Shown in pieces: positions 26,407-35,380 of a stretch of DNA of 64,000 nucleotides. The notes beneath the pieces were generated by a model that had not been told where the DNA came from, made no database searches, and saw only the letters and a list, made by a program, of their open reading frames with translations. Origin of the DNA: Arthrobacter ruber (GTDB lineage Bacteria > Actinomycetota > Actinomycetes > Actinomycetales > Micrococcaceae); contig NZ_PPTH01000015.1 in the NCBI RefSeq assembly GCF_002954225.1, forward strand, positions 1-64,000, given 5' to 3'. Made by a program: the position numbers and the translations under genes. How positions within the stretch are numbered: the stretch's first letter is position 1; every line of letters begins with the position of its first letter.

Positions 26407-27612
26407 GTGAAGACGTTCAGCAGGCAGAGTCCGCCGACCACCCGGGTAGGGGCCTCCCTCGACCTGTTCCACGGTGAGCTCATTGGAATCCGCCGCGACA
26501 TCCACCGCCACCCGGAGCTGTCCTACAAGGAGCACCGCACCACCGACGTCATCGTGGCCCGGCTCGAGCAGGCGGGACTGGCGCCCCAGCGGCTCGAGGG
26601 CACCGGTGCGTTCGTGGACGTGGGGAGCGGGCCGCTCCGGCTCGCGCTGCGCGCCGACATCGACGCCCTGCCGATCATCGAGGAGACGGGCCTCGACTAC
26701 GAGTCCGCCTCGACGGGCATCACCCACGCCTGCGGTCACGACATCCACACCACGGTGATGCTCGGCGTCGCCCTGGTGCTCGCCGACCTCGACGCCGAGG
26801 AGGCCCTGCCCGGCACGGTCAGGATCATCTTCCAGCCCGCCGAGGAGCTGATGCCCGGCGGCGCGCTCGACGTGATCGCCCAGGGCGTGCTGGTCGGCGT
26901 CCCGCGCATCCTCGCGCTGCACTGCGACCCGAGGATCGACGTCGGCTCCGTCGGCACCCGGATCGGGGCCATCACGTCCGCGTCGGACACCATCCGCGTC
27001 GAGCTCACGGGCCGGGGCGGGCACACGTCGCGCCCCCACCTCACCGAGGACCTCGTCTTCGCACTCGCCTCGATCGCCGTGAACGTGCCGGCCGTCCTCT
27101 CGCGCCGCATCGACGTACGCAGCGCCGTGTCCGTGGTGTGGGGCCAGATCCACGCCGGCTCCGCCCCCAACGCCATCCCGGCCCACGGGTTCATGTCCGG
27201 GACGCTCCGGTGCCTGGAGGGGGAGGCCTGGCAATCCGCTGGCGAGATGCTCGACCGCGCCGTGCGCGAGGTGGCGGCACCGTTCGGCGTGGACGTGAAA
27301 CTGGAGCACATCCGGGGAGTGCCGCCGGTGGTGAACCAGGAGGCCGAGACCGGGCTGCTGGAGGCCGCCGCGCGCGCCGAACTCGGGTCCCACGCCGTCG
27401 TCCTGACGCCGCAGTCCATGGGCGGCGAGGACTTCGCCTGGATGACCCAGGAGGTGCCCGGCGCCATGATGCGCCTCGGCACGAGGACCCCCGGCGGGGA
27501 GACGTTCGACCTCCACCGCGGCGACTACGCGCCGGACGAGCGCGCCATCGGCTGCGGTGTCCGGGTCATGGCTGCGGCAGCCCTGCAGGTCCTGCGGGGC
27601 GAGGACGCCTGA
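26407..27612 (+). CDS. M20 family amidohydrolase / metallopeptidase
   Basis: A protein of 401 aa. It shows the M20D pattern: RRDIHRHPELSYKE at the start, LRADIDALPIIE, the metal histidines in THACGHDIHTT, PAEELMPGG with the catalytic Glu, and QSMGGEDFAWM. The dimerisation domain (GRGGHTSRPH) interrupts the catalytic domain as usual. Relatives hydrolyse N-acyl amino acids, hippurate or indole-acetyl conjugates; the substrate is not determinable. A hairpin overlaps its stop codon. Confidence 0.87.
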   Translation: MKTFSRQSPPTTRVGASLDLFHGELIGIRRDIHRHPELSYKEHRTTDVIVARLEQAGLAPQRLEGTGAFVDVGSGPLRLALRADIDALPIIEETGLDYESASTGITHACGHDIHTTVMLGVALVLADLDAEEALPGTVRIIFQPAEELMPGGALDVIAQGVLVGVPRILALHCDPRIDVGSVGTRIGAITSASDTIRVELTGRGGHTSRPHLTEDLVFALASIAVNVPAVLSRRIDVRSAVSVVWGQIHAGSAPNAIPAHGFMSGTLRCLEGEAWQSAGEMLDRAVREVAAPFGVDVKLEHIRGVPPVVNQEAETGLLEAAARAELGSHAVVLTPQSMGGEDFAWMTQEVPGAMMRLGTRTPGGETFDLHRGDYAPDERAIGCGVRVMAAAALQVLRGEDA

Positions 27613-27622
27613 GGGCGTCCTC
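27601..27622 (+). terminator. hairpin over the amidohydrolase stop codon
   Basis: A perfect 9-bp inverted repeat GAGGACGCC / GGCGTCCTC with a 4-nt loop contains the TGA stop. It lacks a T-run, so it may work with Rho or as a transcript 3' end. Confidence 0.45.
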
Positions 27623-27701
27623 CGGGGCGTCGGCGCATAACGAAAACCGAACGATCCCGGCCCGCGGGCGGGCCATGTAGTGCTGCCCGTCACTTGGCCC
27701 T

Positions 27702-27707
27702 TAGGAT
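27702..27707 (+). promoter_or_regulatory. -10 box of the nucleoside operon
   Basis: TAGGAT is the best -10 match upstream of the BMP lipoprotein gene. It would give a leader of about 130 nt before the TTG start. I recognise no known riboswitch in that leader. Confidence 0.45.
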
Positions 27708-27844
27708 GTTCGCATACGTGCTGCACCGACGGTGTCGCGGCGCCACGGTCTTCCAGTGACAACAGAGCCTCGGATCGCTTCAGACCCGGGAAGAGACACT
27801 CACTGGTACTCGTACCTGTGGCGCATTTCTTTCCTGGAGGCATT

Positions 27845-28957
27845 TTGAAGAACTCACTGCGCAAGTTTTCGCGCGGCACCGGCCTGTCCGCCGCCGTTCT
27901 CGGCGTTTCGGCCCTCGTCCTCTCCGGCTGCGGTGCGCCGCCGGCCGAGGACTCGTCCGGAGGCGGCGCCAGCGCCGAGGCCGGTTCCGACTACCTCGGC
28001 TGCATCGTCTCCGACTCCGGTGGATTCGACGACCGCTCGTTCAACCAGTCCAGCTACGAGGGACTGAAGAAGGCGGAGACGGACCTCGGCATCGAGATCA
28101 ACCAGGCCGAGTCGCAGGCCGAGACCGATTTCGGCCCCAACGTCGACCAGATGGTCCAGGCCGGCTGCAACCTCACGGTCACCGTGGGCTTCCTGCTCGC
28201 CGACACCACCAAGGCCGCTGCCGAGACCAACACGGACGCGAACTTCGCGATCGTCGACGACAACTCGATCGACCTGCCGAACGTCAAGCCGATCATCTAC
28301 GACACGGCGCAGGCCGCCTTCCTCGCGGGCTACACGGCCGCGGCGACGAGCGAGACCGGCAAGGTCGCCACCTACGGCGGTATCAACATCCCCACCGTCA
28401 CCATCTTCATGGACGGCTTCGCCGAGGGCGTGGCCTACTTCAACGAGGAGACGGGCGGCGACGTGCAGCTGCTCGGCTGGGACAAGGAGAGCCAGAACGG
28501 CACCTTCGTCGGCAACTTCGAGGACGCAGCCGCCGGCAAGACCAACACCCAGAACTTCATCAACGAGGGCGCCGACATCATCATGCCGGTCGCCGGTCCC
28601 GTGGGCTCCGGCACGCTCGACGCCGTCATCGAGGCCAACGCCGCGGGCAAGGACGTCAAGGCGATCTGGGTCGACTCCGACGGCTACGAGACCGCGGGCA
28701 AGGGCGAGGAGTTCATCCTCACCTCGGTCATGAAGCTCATGGGCGACGCCGTCGAGGACGTCATCCGCACCGACGTCGAGGGCAACTTCGACAACACCCC
28801 GTACGTGGGCACGCTGGAGAACGGTGGAGTGGCCCTCGCGCCGTTCCACGACCAGGAGGCCAACGTCCCCGCCGATCTGCAGACCAAGCTCGACGAGCTC
28901 AAGGAGCAGATCATCTCGGGCGAGATCACGGTCGACTCGGCCGCCAGCCCCGAGTAG
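27845..28957 (+). CDS. BMP family nucleoside-binding lipoprotein
   Basis: A protein of 370 aa from a TTG start at 27845 with GGAGG about 6 nt upstream. The signal peptide ends LVLSGCG with a lipobox cysteine. The binding fold shows the BMP/PnrA pattern DSGGFDDRSFNQSSYEGL near the start, typical of nucleoside-binding proteins of ABC importers. It captures nucleosides outside the membrane. The frame is open far upstream, but those codons lie in the leader. A terminator-like hairpin follows, which would give it more transcript than the downstream genes. Confidence 0.9.
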   Translation: MKNSLRKFSRGTGLSAAVLGVSALVLSGCGAPPAEDSSGGGASAEAGSDYLGCIVSDSGGFDDRSFNQSSYEGLKKAETDLGIEINQAESQAETDFGPNVDQMVQAGCNLTVTVGFLLADTTKAAAETNTDANFAIVDDNSIDLPNVKPIIYDTAQAAFLAGYTAAATSETGKVATYGGINIPTVTIFMDGFAEGVAYFNEETGGDVQLLGWDKESQNGTFVGNFEDAAAGKTNTQNFINEGADIIMPVAGPVGSGTLDAVIEANAAGKDVKAIWVDSDGYETAGKGEEFILTSVMKLMGDAVEDVIRTDVEGNFDNTPYVGTLENGGVALAPFHDQEANVPADLQTKLDELKEQIISGEITVDSAASPE

Positions 28958-28976
28958 CACCACCACCGCTACGCAG

Positions 28977-29020
28977 ACCGCCTTCCTCCCCGCGGATCCC
29001 CGCCGGGAGGAGGGCGGTTT
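28977..29020 (+). terminator. attenuating terminator after the BMP gene
   Basis: A 14-bp stem with one G-U pair (28977-28990 with 29005-29018), a 14-nt loop and a short T tail. It lies inside the operon, between binding protein and ATPase, so it probably lets only some transcripts read through. Confidence 0.75.
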
Positions 29021-29121
29021 GCGTTCACCCCGCGTGCGTGCCCCCGAGCCGCACCCGGTATCCTTTCCGATGGCTTTCTGACAGCCACGGCAGACACACA
29101 ACAGAACAGGCTGGTTGAGTT

Positions 29122-30666
29122 GTGAAACTCGAACTGATCGGCATCACGAAGCGCTTCGGATCGCTCGTGGCCAACGACTCCATCGACCTCGTCGTGGAAC
29201 CAGGGCAGGTGCACAGCCTGCTCGGCGAGAACGGGGCAGGCAAGTCCACGCTCATGAACGTGCTGTACGGGCTCTACGACCCTACCGAGGGTGAGATCCG
29301 GGTCGACGACGAGCCGGTGACCTTCAAGGGGCCCGGGGACGCGATGGCCGCCGGGATCGGCATGGTGCACCAGCACTTCATGCTCGTCCCCGTCTTCACC
29401 GTCGCCGAGAACGTGGCGCTCGGCAACGAGACCACGAAGGCCGGCGGCATGCTCAACCTGCAGGAGACGCGCGCGCGCATCCGGCAGATCTCCGACCAGT
29501 ACGGGTTCGACGTCGATCCCGACGCGGTGGTCGAGGACCTCCCGGTCGGTGTGCAGCAGCGCGTCGAGATCATCAAGGCCCTCGTCCGGGACGCCGAGGT
29601 GCTGATCCTCGACGAGCCGACGGCCGTGCTGACGCCCAAGGAGACCGACGAACTGCTCGGCATCATGGCGCAGCTGAAGGCCGACGGCAAGTCGATCGTG
29701 TTCATCTCGCACAAGCTGCGCGAGGTCAAGGCGGTGTCCGACGTCATCACCGTGATCCGCCGCGGCAAGGTCGTCGGGACCGCCGACCCGGGTGCTCCCA
29801 CCACGGAGCTCGCGTCCCTCATGGTCGGCCGGTCCGTCAGCCTGACCCTCGACAAGCAGCCCGCGACCCCCGGCGACGTGACCTTCAGGGTCCGCGACCT
29901 CACGGTCCAGGCCGCCAACGGCCAGCGCGTCGTGGACGGCCTCAGCTTCGACGTCGCGCAGGGCGAGATCCTCGCGATCGCAGGCGTCCAGGGCAACGGG
30001 CAGACCGAACTCACCGAGGCGATCATGGGCCTGCAGGACCACGTCTCGGGCTCCATCACGCTCGGCGGCGAGGAACTCGTGGGCCGCAGCGTCAAGGACA
30101 TCATCCGCGCCGGGGTCGGGTTCGTACCCGAGGACCGCAGCGTCGAAGGACTCGTCGGCACGTTCTCCGTGGCCGAGAACCTCATCCTCAACCGGTACGA
30201 CGACGCCCCCTTCGCCCGGGGCCTGTCCATGTCGCCGTCCGCGATCGAGAAGAACGCCGACGAGAAGATCGCCGAGTACGACGTCCGCACGCAGTCGGCC
30301 TCGGCCGCGGCGGGCACGCTCTCCGGCGGCAACCAGCAGAAGGTCGTCATGGCCCGCGAGTTCTCGCGGCCGCTCAAACTGTTCATCGCCTCACAGCCCA
30401 CCCGCGGCGTCGACGTCGGATCCATCGAGTTCCTGCACCGCCGGATCGTCGCCGAGCGCGACGGCGGCACGCCGGTCATCATCGTCTCCACGGAGCTCGA
30501 CGAGGTCCTGGAGCTCGCCGACCGCATCGCGGTTCTGTACCGGGGCCGGCTCATGGGCATCGTGCCCGGTGCCGTCTCCCGCGATGTCCTCGGCCTCATG
30601 ATGGCCGGAATGCCCGCCGACGAGGCGCTGGCGCAGGCACACGACGTTCAAGGAGGAAACCTGTGA
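29122..30666 (+). CDS. nucleoside ABC transporter ATPase (two ABC domains)
   Basis: A protein of 514 aa with two ABC domains like RbsA and YufO. The first has [19 protein letters not shown] and [12 protein letters not shown]. The second has GVQGNGQTEL and LSGGNQQKV. It energises import by the two permeases that follow. The GTG start at 29122 lacks a strong ribosome site; a TATCCT at 29059-29064 may be an extra promoter. The stop overlaps the next start in GTGA. Confidence 0.9.
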   Translation: MKLELIGITKRFGSLVANDSIDLVVEPGQVHSLLGENGAGKSTLMNVLYGLYDPTEGEIRVDDEPVTFKGPGDAMAAGIGMVHQHFMLVPVFTVAENVALGNETTKAGGMLNLQETRARIRQISDQYGFDVDPDAVVEDLPVGVQQRVEIIKALVRDAEVLILDEPTAVLTPKETDELLGIMAQLKADGKSIVFISHKLREVKAVSDVITVIRRGKVVGTADPGAPTTELASLMVGRSVSLTLDKQPATPGDVTFRVRDLTVQAANGQRVVDGLSFDVAQGEILAIAGVQGNGQTELTEAIMGLQDHVSGSITLGGEELVGRSVKDIIRAGVGFVPEDRSVEGLVGTFSVAENLILNRYDDAPFARGLSMSPSAIEKNADEKIAEYDVRTQSASAAAGTLSGGNQQKVVMAREFSRPLKLFIASQPTRGVDVGSIEFLHRRIVAERDGGTPVIIVSTELDEVLELADRIAVLYRGRLMGIVPGAVSRDVLGLMMAGMPADEALAQAHDVQGGNL

Positions 30667-32060
30667 CCCCGCAGGACGACAGGCCGGTATCCCCGGCGAC
30701 CGGCGACGGCGCACCCCACACGCGCCGGCAGGCGAAGGACGCCGCACGCCAGGACGAGGTGCGCCTCGAGAACGCCGTCGAGACGGCCGACGGCGAGCTG
30801 CCGCCGCCCGCCGTCCCCGCGACCGCCGCCGGCCTCGGCGCCGGCCCCGCCCCCGACGCTCCGCTCCTGCACCGCATCATGACAGGGAACGCGCTCGTCG
30901 CCTTCCTCTCCGTGGTGCTCTCCCTGATCCTCGGCGGCCTGCTCATCGCGGTGACCGACCAGAACGTGGCCCGGGCGTCGTCGTACTTCTTCAGCCGCCC
31001 CCAGGACACCCTCGGTGCCGCCTGGACCGCCGCCTCCGGCGCCTACCTCGCGCTCTTCCAGGGGTCGGTGATCAACTTCGAGGGTGACTCCTTCACCCGG
31101 ATCATCTACCCGCTCACCCAGACCCTGACCGTCGCGACGCCGCTGATCTGCGCCGGGCTCGGCGTGGCCCTGGCCTTCCGGGCAGGCCTGTTCAACATCG
31201 GCGCGCAGGGGCAGATCCTCATCGGCGCGACGTTCGCCGGCTGGATCGGCTTCACCCTGCACCTGCCGGCCGGCATCCACCTGCTGCTCGTGATCCTCGC
31301 GGGGATGGTGGGGGGCGCCGTCTGGGCAGGGCTCGTGGGACTCCTCAAGGCCCGCACCGGCGCCCACGAGGTCATCCTCACCATCATGTTCAACTACATC
31401 GCGACGAACCTCGTGCTGTACTTCCTGAGCACCCCCGCGTTCCAGCGCCCGGGATCCACGAACCCGATCAGCCCCCAGCTCGACGCGACGGCGCTCTACC
31501 CGCCGCTGCTCGGTCCGGCCTTCCGCCTGCACTGGGGCTTCGTGGTCGCGGTGCTCGCCACGGTGTTCGTGTGGTGGCTGCTGAACCGCTCGACCGTCGG
31601 GTTCGAGCTCCGGGCCGTCGGCGCGAACGCGAGTGCGGCCCGCACGGCCGGTGTCAACGTCAGCAAGGGCTACATCCTCGCCATGGCCATCGCCGGGGCC
31701 CTCGCGGGCCTGGCCGGCGTGGCGCAGGTGTCCGGGACGGAGAAGGTGCTGACCTCGGGCGTCGCGGCGAGCTTCGGCTTCGACGCGATCACCGTCGCGC
31801 TCCTCGGGCGTTCCTCGCCATGGGGTACCTTCGCCGCCGGCATCCTGTTCGGGGCGTTCCGTGCCGGGGGAGTGGCCATGCAGGCCTCGACGGGCACGAG
31901 CATCGACATCGTCCTCGTGGTGCAGTCGCTCATCGTCCTCTTCATCGCAGCGCCGCCGCTCGTCCGCGCGCTGTTCCGCCTCCCGTCACCCGGCGCCCCG
32001 CGCGCCGGCAAGGGCGGCTCCACGACCCGCACGCCAGCCTCGACCGGAGCAGCAGCATGA
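30663..32060 (+). CDS. nucleoside ABC transporter permease, first copy
   Basis: A protein of 465 aa. The first 70 residues are hydrophilic and Ala/Pro-rich. Then come about nine membrane helices of the BPD_transp_2 family, with FRAGLFNIGAQGQILIGA as the conserved ATPase-contact loop. It resembles YufP/NupP-type nucleoside permeases. The GTG start has AGGAGG 6 nt upstream and overlaps the ATPase stop by 4 bp. The stop overlaps the second permease by 4 bp. Confidence 0.89.
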   Translation: MTPQDDRPVSPATGDGAPHTRRQAKDAARQDEVRLENAVETADGELPPPAVPATAAGLGAGPAPDAPLLHRIMTGNALVAFLSVVLSLILGGLLIAVTDQNVARASSYFFSRPQDTLGAAWTAASGAYLALFQGSVINFEGDSFTRIIYPLTQTLTVATPLICAGLGVALAFRAGLFNIGAQGQILIGATFAGWIGFTLHLPAGIHLLLVILAGMVGGAVWAGLVGLLKARTGAHEVILTIMFNYIATNLVLYFLSTPAFQRPGSTNPISPQLDATALYPPLLGPAFRLHWGFVVAVLATVFVWWLLNRSTVGFELRAVGANASAARTAGVNVSKGYILAMAIAGALAGLAGVAQVSGTEKVLTSGVAASFGFDAITVALLGRSSPWGTFAAGILFGAFRAGGVAMQASTGTSIDIVLVVQSLIVLFIAAPPLVRALFRLPSPGAPRAGKGGSTTRTPASTGAAA

Positions 32061-33334
32061 GCACAGCAACCACAGCCCGCGTCAGCGACGGCACCGCCGT
32101 CCGCAGCTGGAAGAACCCGATCATCCTCTCCGTCGTCGCCCTCCTCGCGCTGCTGGTCTTCGCCCTCGGCGCGCCCGGCAACGACGTCACGTTCCGCCTC
32201 TCCGAGGAGGGCGACCCGGTCGTCCTACCCTCGATCGTCGTGTCGGCGCCGGTGATCGGCTGGATCGCAGCCCTCGCGATGCTCGCCCTCGCCGTCCTCG
32301 CGATCCTCCGGACGCGATCGGGGCAGAAGGTCCCCACGTGGGTTCCGGCCGTGTTCGCCGTGCTGTTCCTCATCGCCTTCCTGACCTGGGTGGTCGGCAG
32401 TGCCCGCACCCCCAACGTGGCCCTCTACGGTCTCCTCGCCGGGTCGGTCACGCTCGCCGTCCCGCTGATCTTCGGCTCCCTCTCGGGTGTGCTCTGCGAG
32501 CGGTCCGGCGTCGTGAACATCGCCATCGAGGGGCAGCTGCTGTTCGGGGCCTTCGCGGCCGCCGTCGCGGCGTCGCTCTCGGGTAGCGCGCTCGTGGGCC
32601 TCGTCGCCGCGGCCGTCGCGGGCGTCCTCGTGTCCCTCGTGCTGGCGGTGTTCAGCATCCGGTACGTCGTGAACCAGGTGATCGTGGGCGTGGTGCTGAA
32701 CGTGCTCGTCTCCGGGCTCACCGGGTTCCTGTTCTCCGCCGTCCTCAGCGAGGACGCGGAGCGGTGGAACTCCCCGCCGCGCCTGCCCGTGATCGAGATC
32801 CCGCTGCTCGCGGATATCCCCGTGATCGGCCCGATCCTCTTCCAGCAGACGATCGTGGGCTACCTCATGTACGTCGCGGTGGCCGTGGTCTACGTGGCCC
32901 TCTACCACTCCCGCTGGGGCCTGCGCACGCGCGCCGTGGGGGAGCACCCGAAGGCCGCCGACACCCTCGGCGTGAACGTCAACCGGATGCGCTTCCTCAA
33001 CGTGCTCCTCGCAGGCGTCGTCGCGGGGATCGGAGGATCCTTCTTCACGCTCGTCGCCGTGTCGGGCTTCGGTCGCGACATGACCGCCGGCCAGGGCTAC
33101 ATCGCCCTGGCGGCCCTCATCTTCGGTCGCTGGAACCCGATCGGCGCGTTCTTCGCGGCCCTGCTGTTCGGTTTCGCCACCAACCTGTCCAACGTGCTGA
33201 GCCTGCTCGGCACCCCCGTCCCGGACCAGTTCCTGCGCATGCTGCCCTACGTGGTGACGGTCTTCGCCGTCGCCGGTCTCGTGGGCCGTTCGCGGGCACC
33301 GGGTGCCAGCGGGATCCCGTACATCAAGGGCTAG
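32057..33334 (+). CDS. nucleoside ABC transporter permease, second copy
   Basis: A protein of 425 aa with about ten helices and the conserved ERSGVVNIAIEGQLLFGA loop. It pairs with the preceding permease to form the channel (YufQ/NupQ-like). It starts at an ATG overlapping the preceding stop (ATGA). cdd follows after 8 bp, tying transport to salvage. Confidence 0.89.
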   Translation: MSTATTARVSDGTAVRSWKNPIILSVVALLALLVFALGAPGNDVTFRLSEEGDPVVLPSIVVSAPVIGWIAALAMLALAVLAILRTRSGQKVPTWVPAVFAVLFLIAFLTWVVGSARTPNVALYGLLAGSVTLAVPLIFGSLSGVLCERSGVVNIAIEGQLLFGAFAAAVAASLSGSALVGLVAAAVAGVLVSLVLAVFSIRYVVNQVIVGVVLNVLVSGLTGFLFSAVLSEDAERWNSPPRLPVIEIPLLADIPVIGPILFQQTIVGYLMYVAVAVVYVALYHSRWGLRTRAVGEHPKAADTLGVNVNRMRFLNVLLAGVVAGIGGSFFTLVAVSGFGRDMTAGQGYIALAALIFGRWNPIGAFFAALLFGFATNLSNVLSLLGTPVPDQFLRMLPYVVTVFAVAGLVGRSRAPGASGIPYIKG

Positions 33335-33342
33335 GAGCAGCC

Positions 33343-33753
33343 ATGACAGATCCCCAGACCGCCGAGACGGCCATCCCCTGGGACACCCTCGCCGCCACGG
33401 CGACGGAGGCCATGAAGCGCGCGTACGTCCCGTACTCGAAGTTCCCCGTCGGTGTGGCGGCACTGCTCGACGACGGCCGGATCATCTCCGGCTGCAACGT
33501 GGAGAACGCCTCCTACGGGCTGACGCTGTGCGCCGAGTGCGCCCTCGTCAGCGCGCTCGCCATGAGCGGCGGCGGACGCATCCGCGCCTTCAGCTGCGTG
33601 GACGGCGAGGGCAACACGCTCATGCCGTGCGGGCGCTGCCGCCAGCTGCTGTACGAGTTCCGGGCACCCGACATGGTGCTGATGACCGTCAGCGGCATCC
33701 GCACCATGGACGAGGTCCTCCCCGACGCCTTCGGGCCGCAGCACCTGACCTGA
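33343..33753 (+). CDS. cdd: cytidine deaminase
   Basis: A protein of 136 aa of the tetrameric type. The zinc site is C-x-E plus P-C-x-x-C: GLTLCAECALVSAL and MPCGRCRQ. VGVAALLDDGRIISGCNVENAS forms the substrate block. It converts cytidine and deoxycytidine to uridine and deoxyuridine. AGGAGC lies ahead of the ATG, 8 bp after the permease gene. Its place in the nucleoside operon says imported pyrimidine nucleosides are salvaged or degraded at once. Confidence 0.94.
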   Translation: MTDPQTAETAIPWDTLAATATEAMKRAYVPYSKFPVGVAALLDDGRIISGCNVENASYGLTLCAECALVSALAMSGGGRIRAFSCVDGEGNTLMPCGRCRQLLYEFRAPDMVLMTVSGIRTMDEVLPDAFGPQHLT

Positions 33754-33827
33754 GTACCTGAGCTGCGGGGGCGCGGCCGTCCGGGCTGTGCCCCCCTTCC
33801 ACCATCCGAACAACCCGAGGATCCCCC

Positions 33828-35114
33828 ATGACCGAAGCCTTCGACGCCGTCGACATCATCCGCACCAAGCGCGACCGCGGCACCCTCACGCCCGAGCAGA
33901 TCGACTGGACCATCGACGCCTACACGCGCGGTGCCATCGCCGACGAGCAGATGGCGGCCCTCAACATGGCGATCCTGCTCAACGGCATGGACCGTGCCGA
34001 GATCTCCCGGTGGACGGCCGCCATGATCGCGTCGGGGGAGCGCATGGACTTCTCCTCCCTGGGCCGCCCGACGAGCGACAAGCACTCGACGGGCGGCGTG
34101 GGCGACAAGATCACCCTGCCCCTGGCCCCGCTCGTCGCCGTCTTCGGTGTCGCCGTTCCCCAGCTCTCGGGCCGCGGCCTCGGCCACACCGGCGGCACGC
34201 TGGACAAGCTCGAGTCCATCCCCGGCTGGCAGGCGCACCTCAGCAACGAGGACATGCTGCGCCAGCTCGCCGAGGTGGGCGCGGTCATCTGCGCCGCCGG
34301 GACAGGGCTCGCCCCCGCGGACAAGAAGCTCTACGCCCTGCGCGACGTCACCGGCACGGTGGAGGCGATCCCGCTCATCGCATCCTCGATCATGAGCAAG
34401 AAGATCGCCGAGGGGACCGGCTCGCTGGTCCTGGACGTGAAGGTGGGCAGTGGCGCATTCATGAAGGACGTGACCCAGGCGCGTGAACTCGCCGAGACGA
34501 TGGTGGCCCTCGGCCTCGACGCCGGCGTCAACACCGTGGCCCTGCTCACGGACATGAGCACGCCGCTCGGCCTCACCGCCGGCAACGCCATCGAGGTCGA
34601 GGAGTCCGTGGAGGTCCTCGCCGGCGGCGGCCCGGCCGACGTCGTCGAGCTCACCGTGCGCCTCGCCGAGGAGATGCTCGCCTGCGCGGGCGTGCACGAC
34701 GCCGACCCCGCCGCGGCACTGAAGGACGGACGCGCCATGGACGTCTGGAACCGGATGATCGAGGCGCAGGGCGGCGACCCGCGGGCCACGCTCCCGGTCG
34801 CGAAGGAGTCCGAGGTCGTCCTCGCCCCGGCCGACGGCGTCCTCGTGGGCCTGGACGCCCTCTCCGTCGGCGTGGCCGCCTGGCGTCTCGGCGCCGGCCG
34901 TGCCCGCAAGGAGGACCAGGTGCAGGTGGGAGCCGGTGTACGCCTGCACGCGAAGCCCGGCGCGACCGTGCGTGCGGGCGAGCCGCTGATGACGCTCCTC
35001 ACGGACACGCCGGAGAAGTTCGACCGCGCGCGGGAGGCACTCGCCGATGCCGTCGTGATCGCCCCGGAGGGCTCCCGGCCCGCGCAGCAGCTCATCCTCG
35101 ACCGCATCGCCTAG
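33828..35114 (+). CDS. deoA: thymidine phosphorylase
   Basis: A protein of 428 aa. It shows the family signature SGRGLGHTGGTLDKLESI, the phosphate-binding KHSTGGVGDK, and DVKVGSGAFMK. It splits thymidine or deoxyuridine (and in pyrimidine phosphorylases also uridine) into base and sugar-1-phosphate. The start has GAGGA upstream. Last gene of the operon that begins with the BMP lipoprotein, giving uptake, deamination and phosphorolysis in one unit. Confidence 0.94.
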   Translation: MTEAFDAVDIIRTKRDRGTLTPEQIDWTIDAYTRGAIADEQMAALNMAILLNGMDRAEISRWTAAMIASGERMDFSSLGRPTSDKHSTGGVGDKITLPLAPLVAVFGVAVPQLSGRGLGHTGGTLDKLESIPGWQAHLSNEDMLRQLAEVGAVICAAGTGLAPADKKLYALRDVTGTVEAIPLIASSIMSKKIAEGTGSLVLDVKVGSGAFMKDVTQARELAETMVALGLDAGVNTVALLTDMSTPLGLTAGNAIEVEESVEVLAGGGPADVVELTVRLAEEMLACAGVHDADPAAALKDGRAMDVWNRMIEAQGGDPRATLPVAKESEVVLAPADGVLVGLDALSVGVAAWRLGAGRARKEDQVQVGAGVRLHAKPGATVRAGEPLMTLLTDTPEKFDRAREALADAVVIAPEGSRPAQQLILDRIA

Positions 35115-35380
35115 GACGTGGCTCCTGGCGGTCCGGAGCGGGGCCCGGAAGAACATCCGGGTGTCAGTTCTCGTCGACCGCCAGCCCCCGCTCCGGGAGG
35201 TCCGGGAGTACCTCGCTCGGACGTCGAGCTACGCGGAACTCGTGTCGACGCAGCCTGACCCGTGCGGGTGAACGCCGAGCTGAACTAGGGTGATCCTCGT
35301 ACCACAGATGCACCATGCGCCTCATGTGGCACGAACAGCTGCCGCCGAGTCCCCACCGGACGCACACCTGGAGGAATGAC

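Noticed and set aside
35144-35161. Small hairpin after deoA as a terminator
   Set aside because: Only 6 bp of stem and no T-run; too weak to call.
35164-35367. 67-codon minus-strand frame between deoA and the glycosyltransferase
   Set aside because: Arg-rich with no motif and lying over the presumed glycosyltransferase promoter (TAGGGT at 35286).
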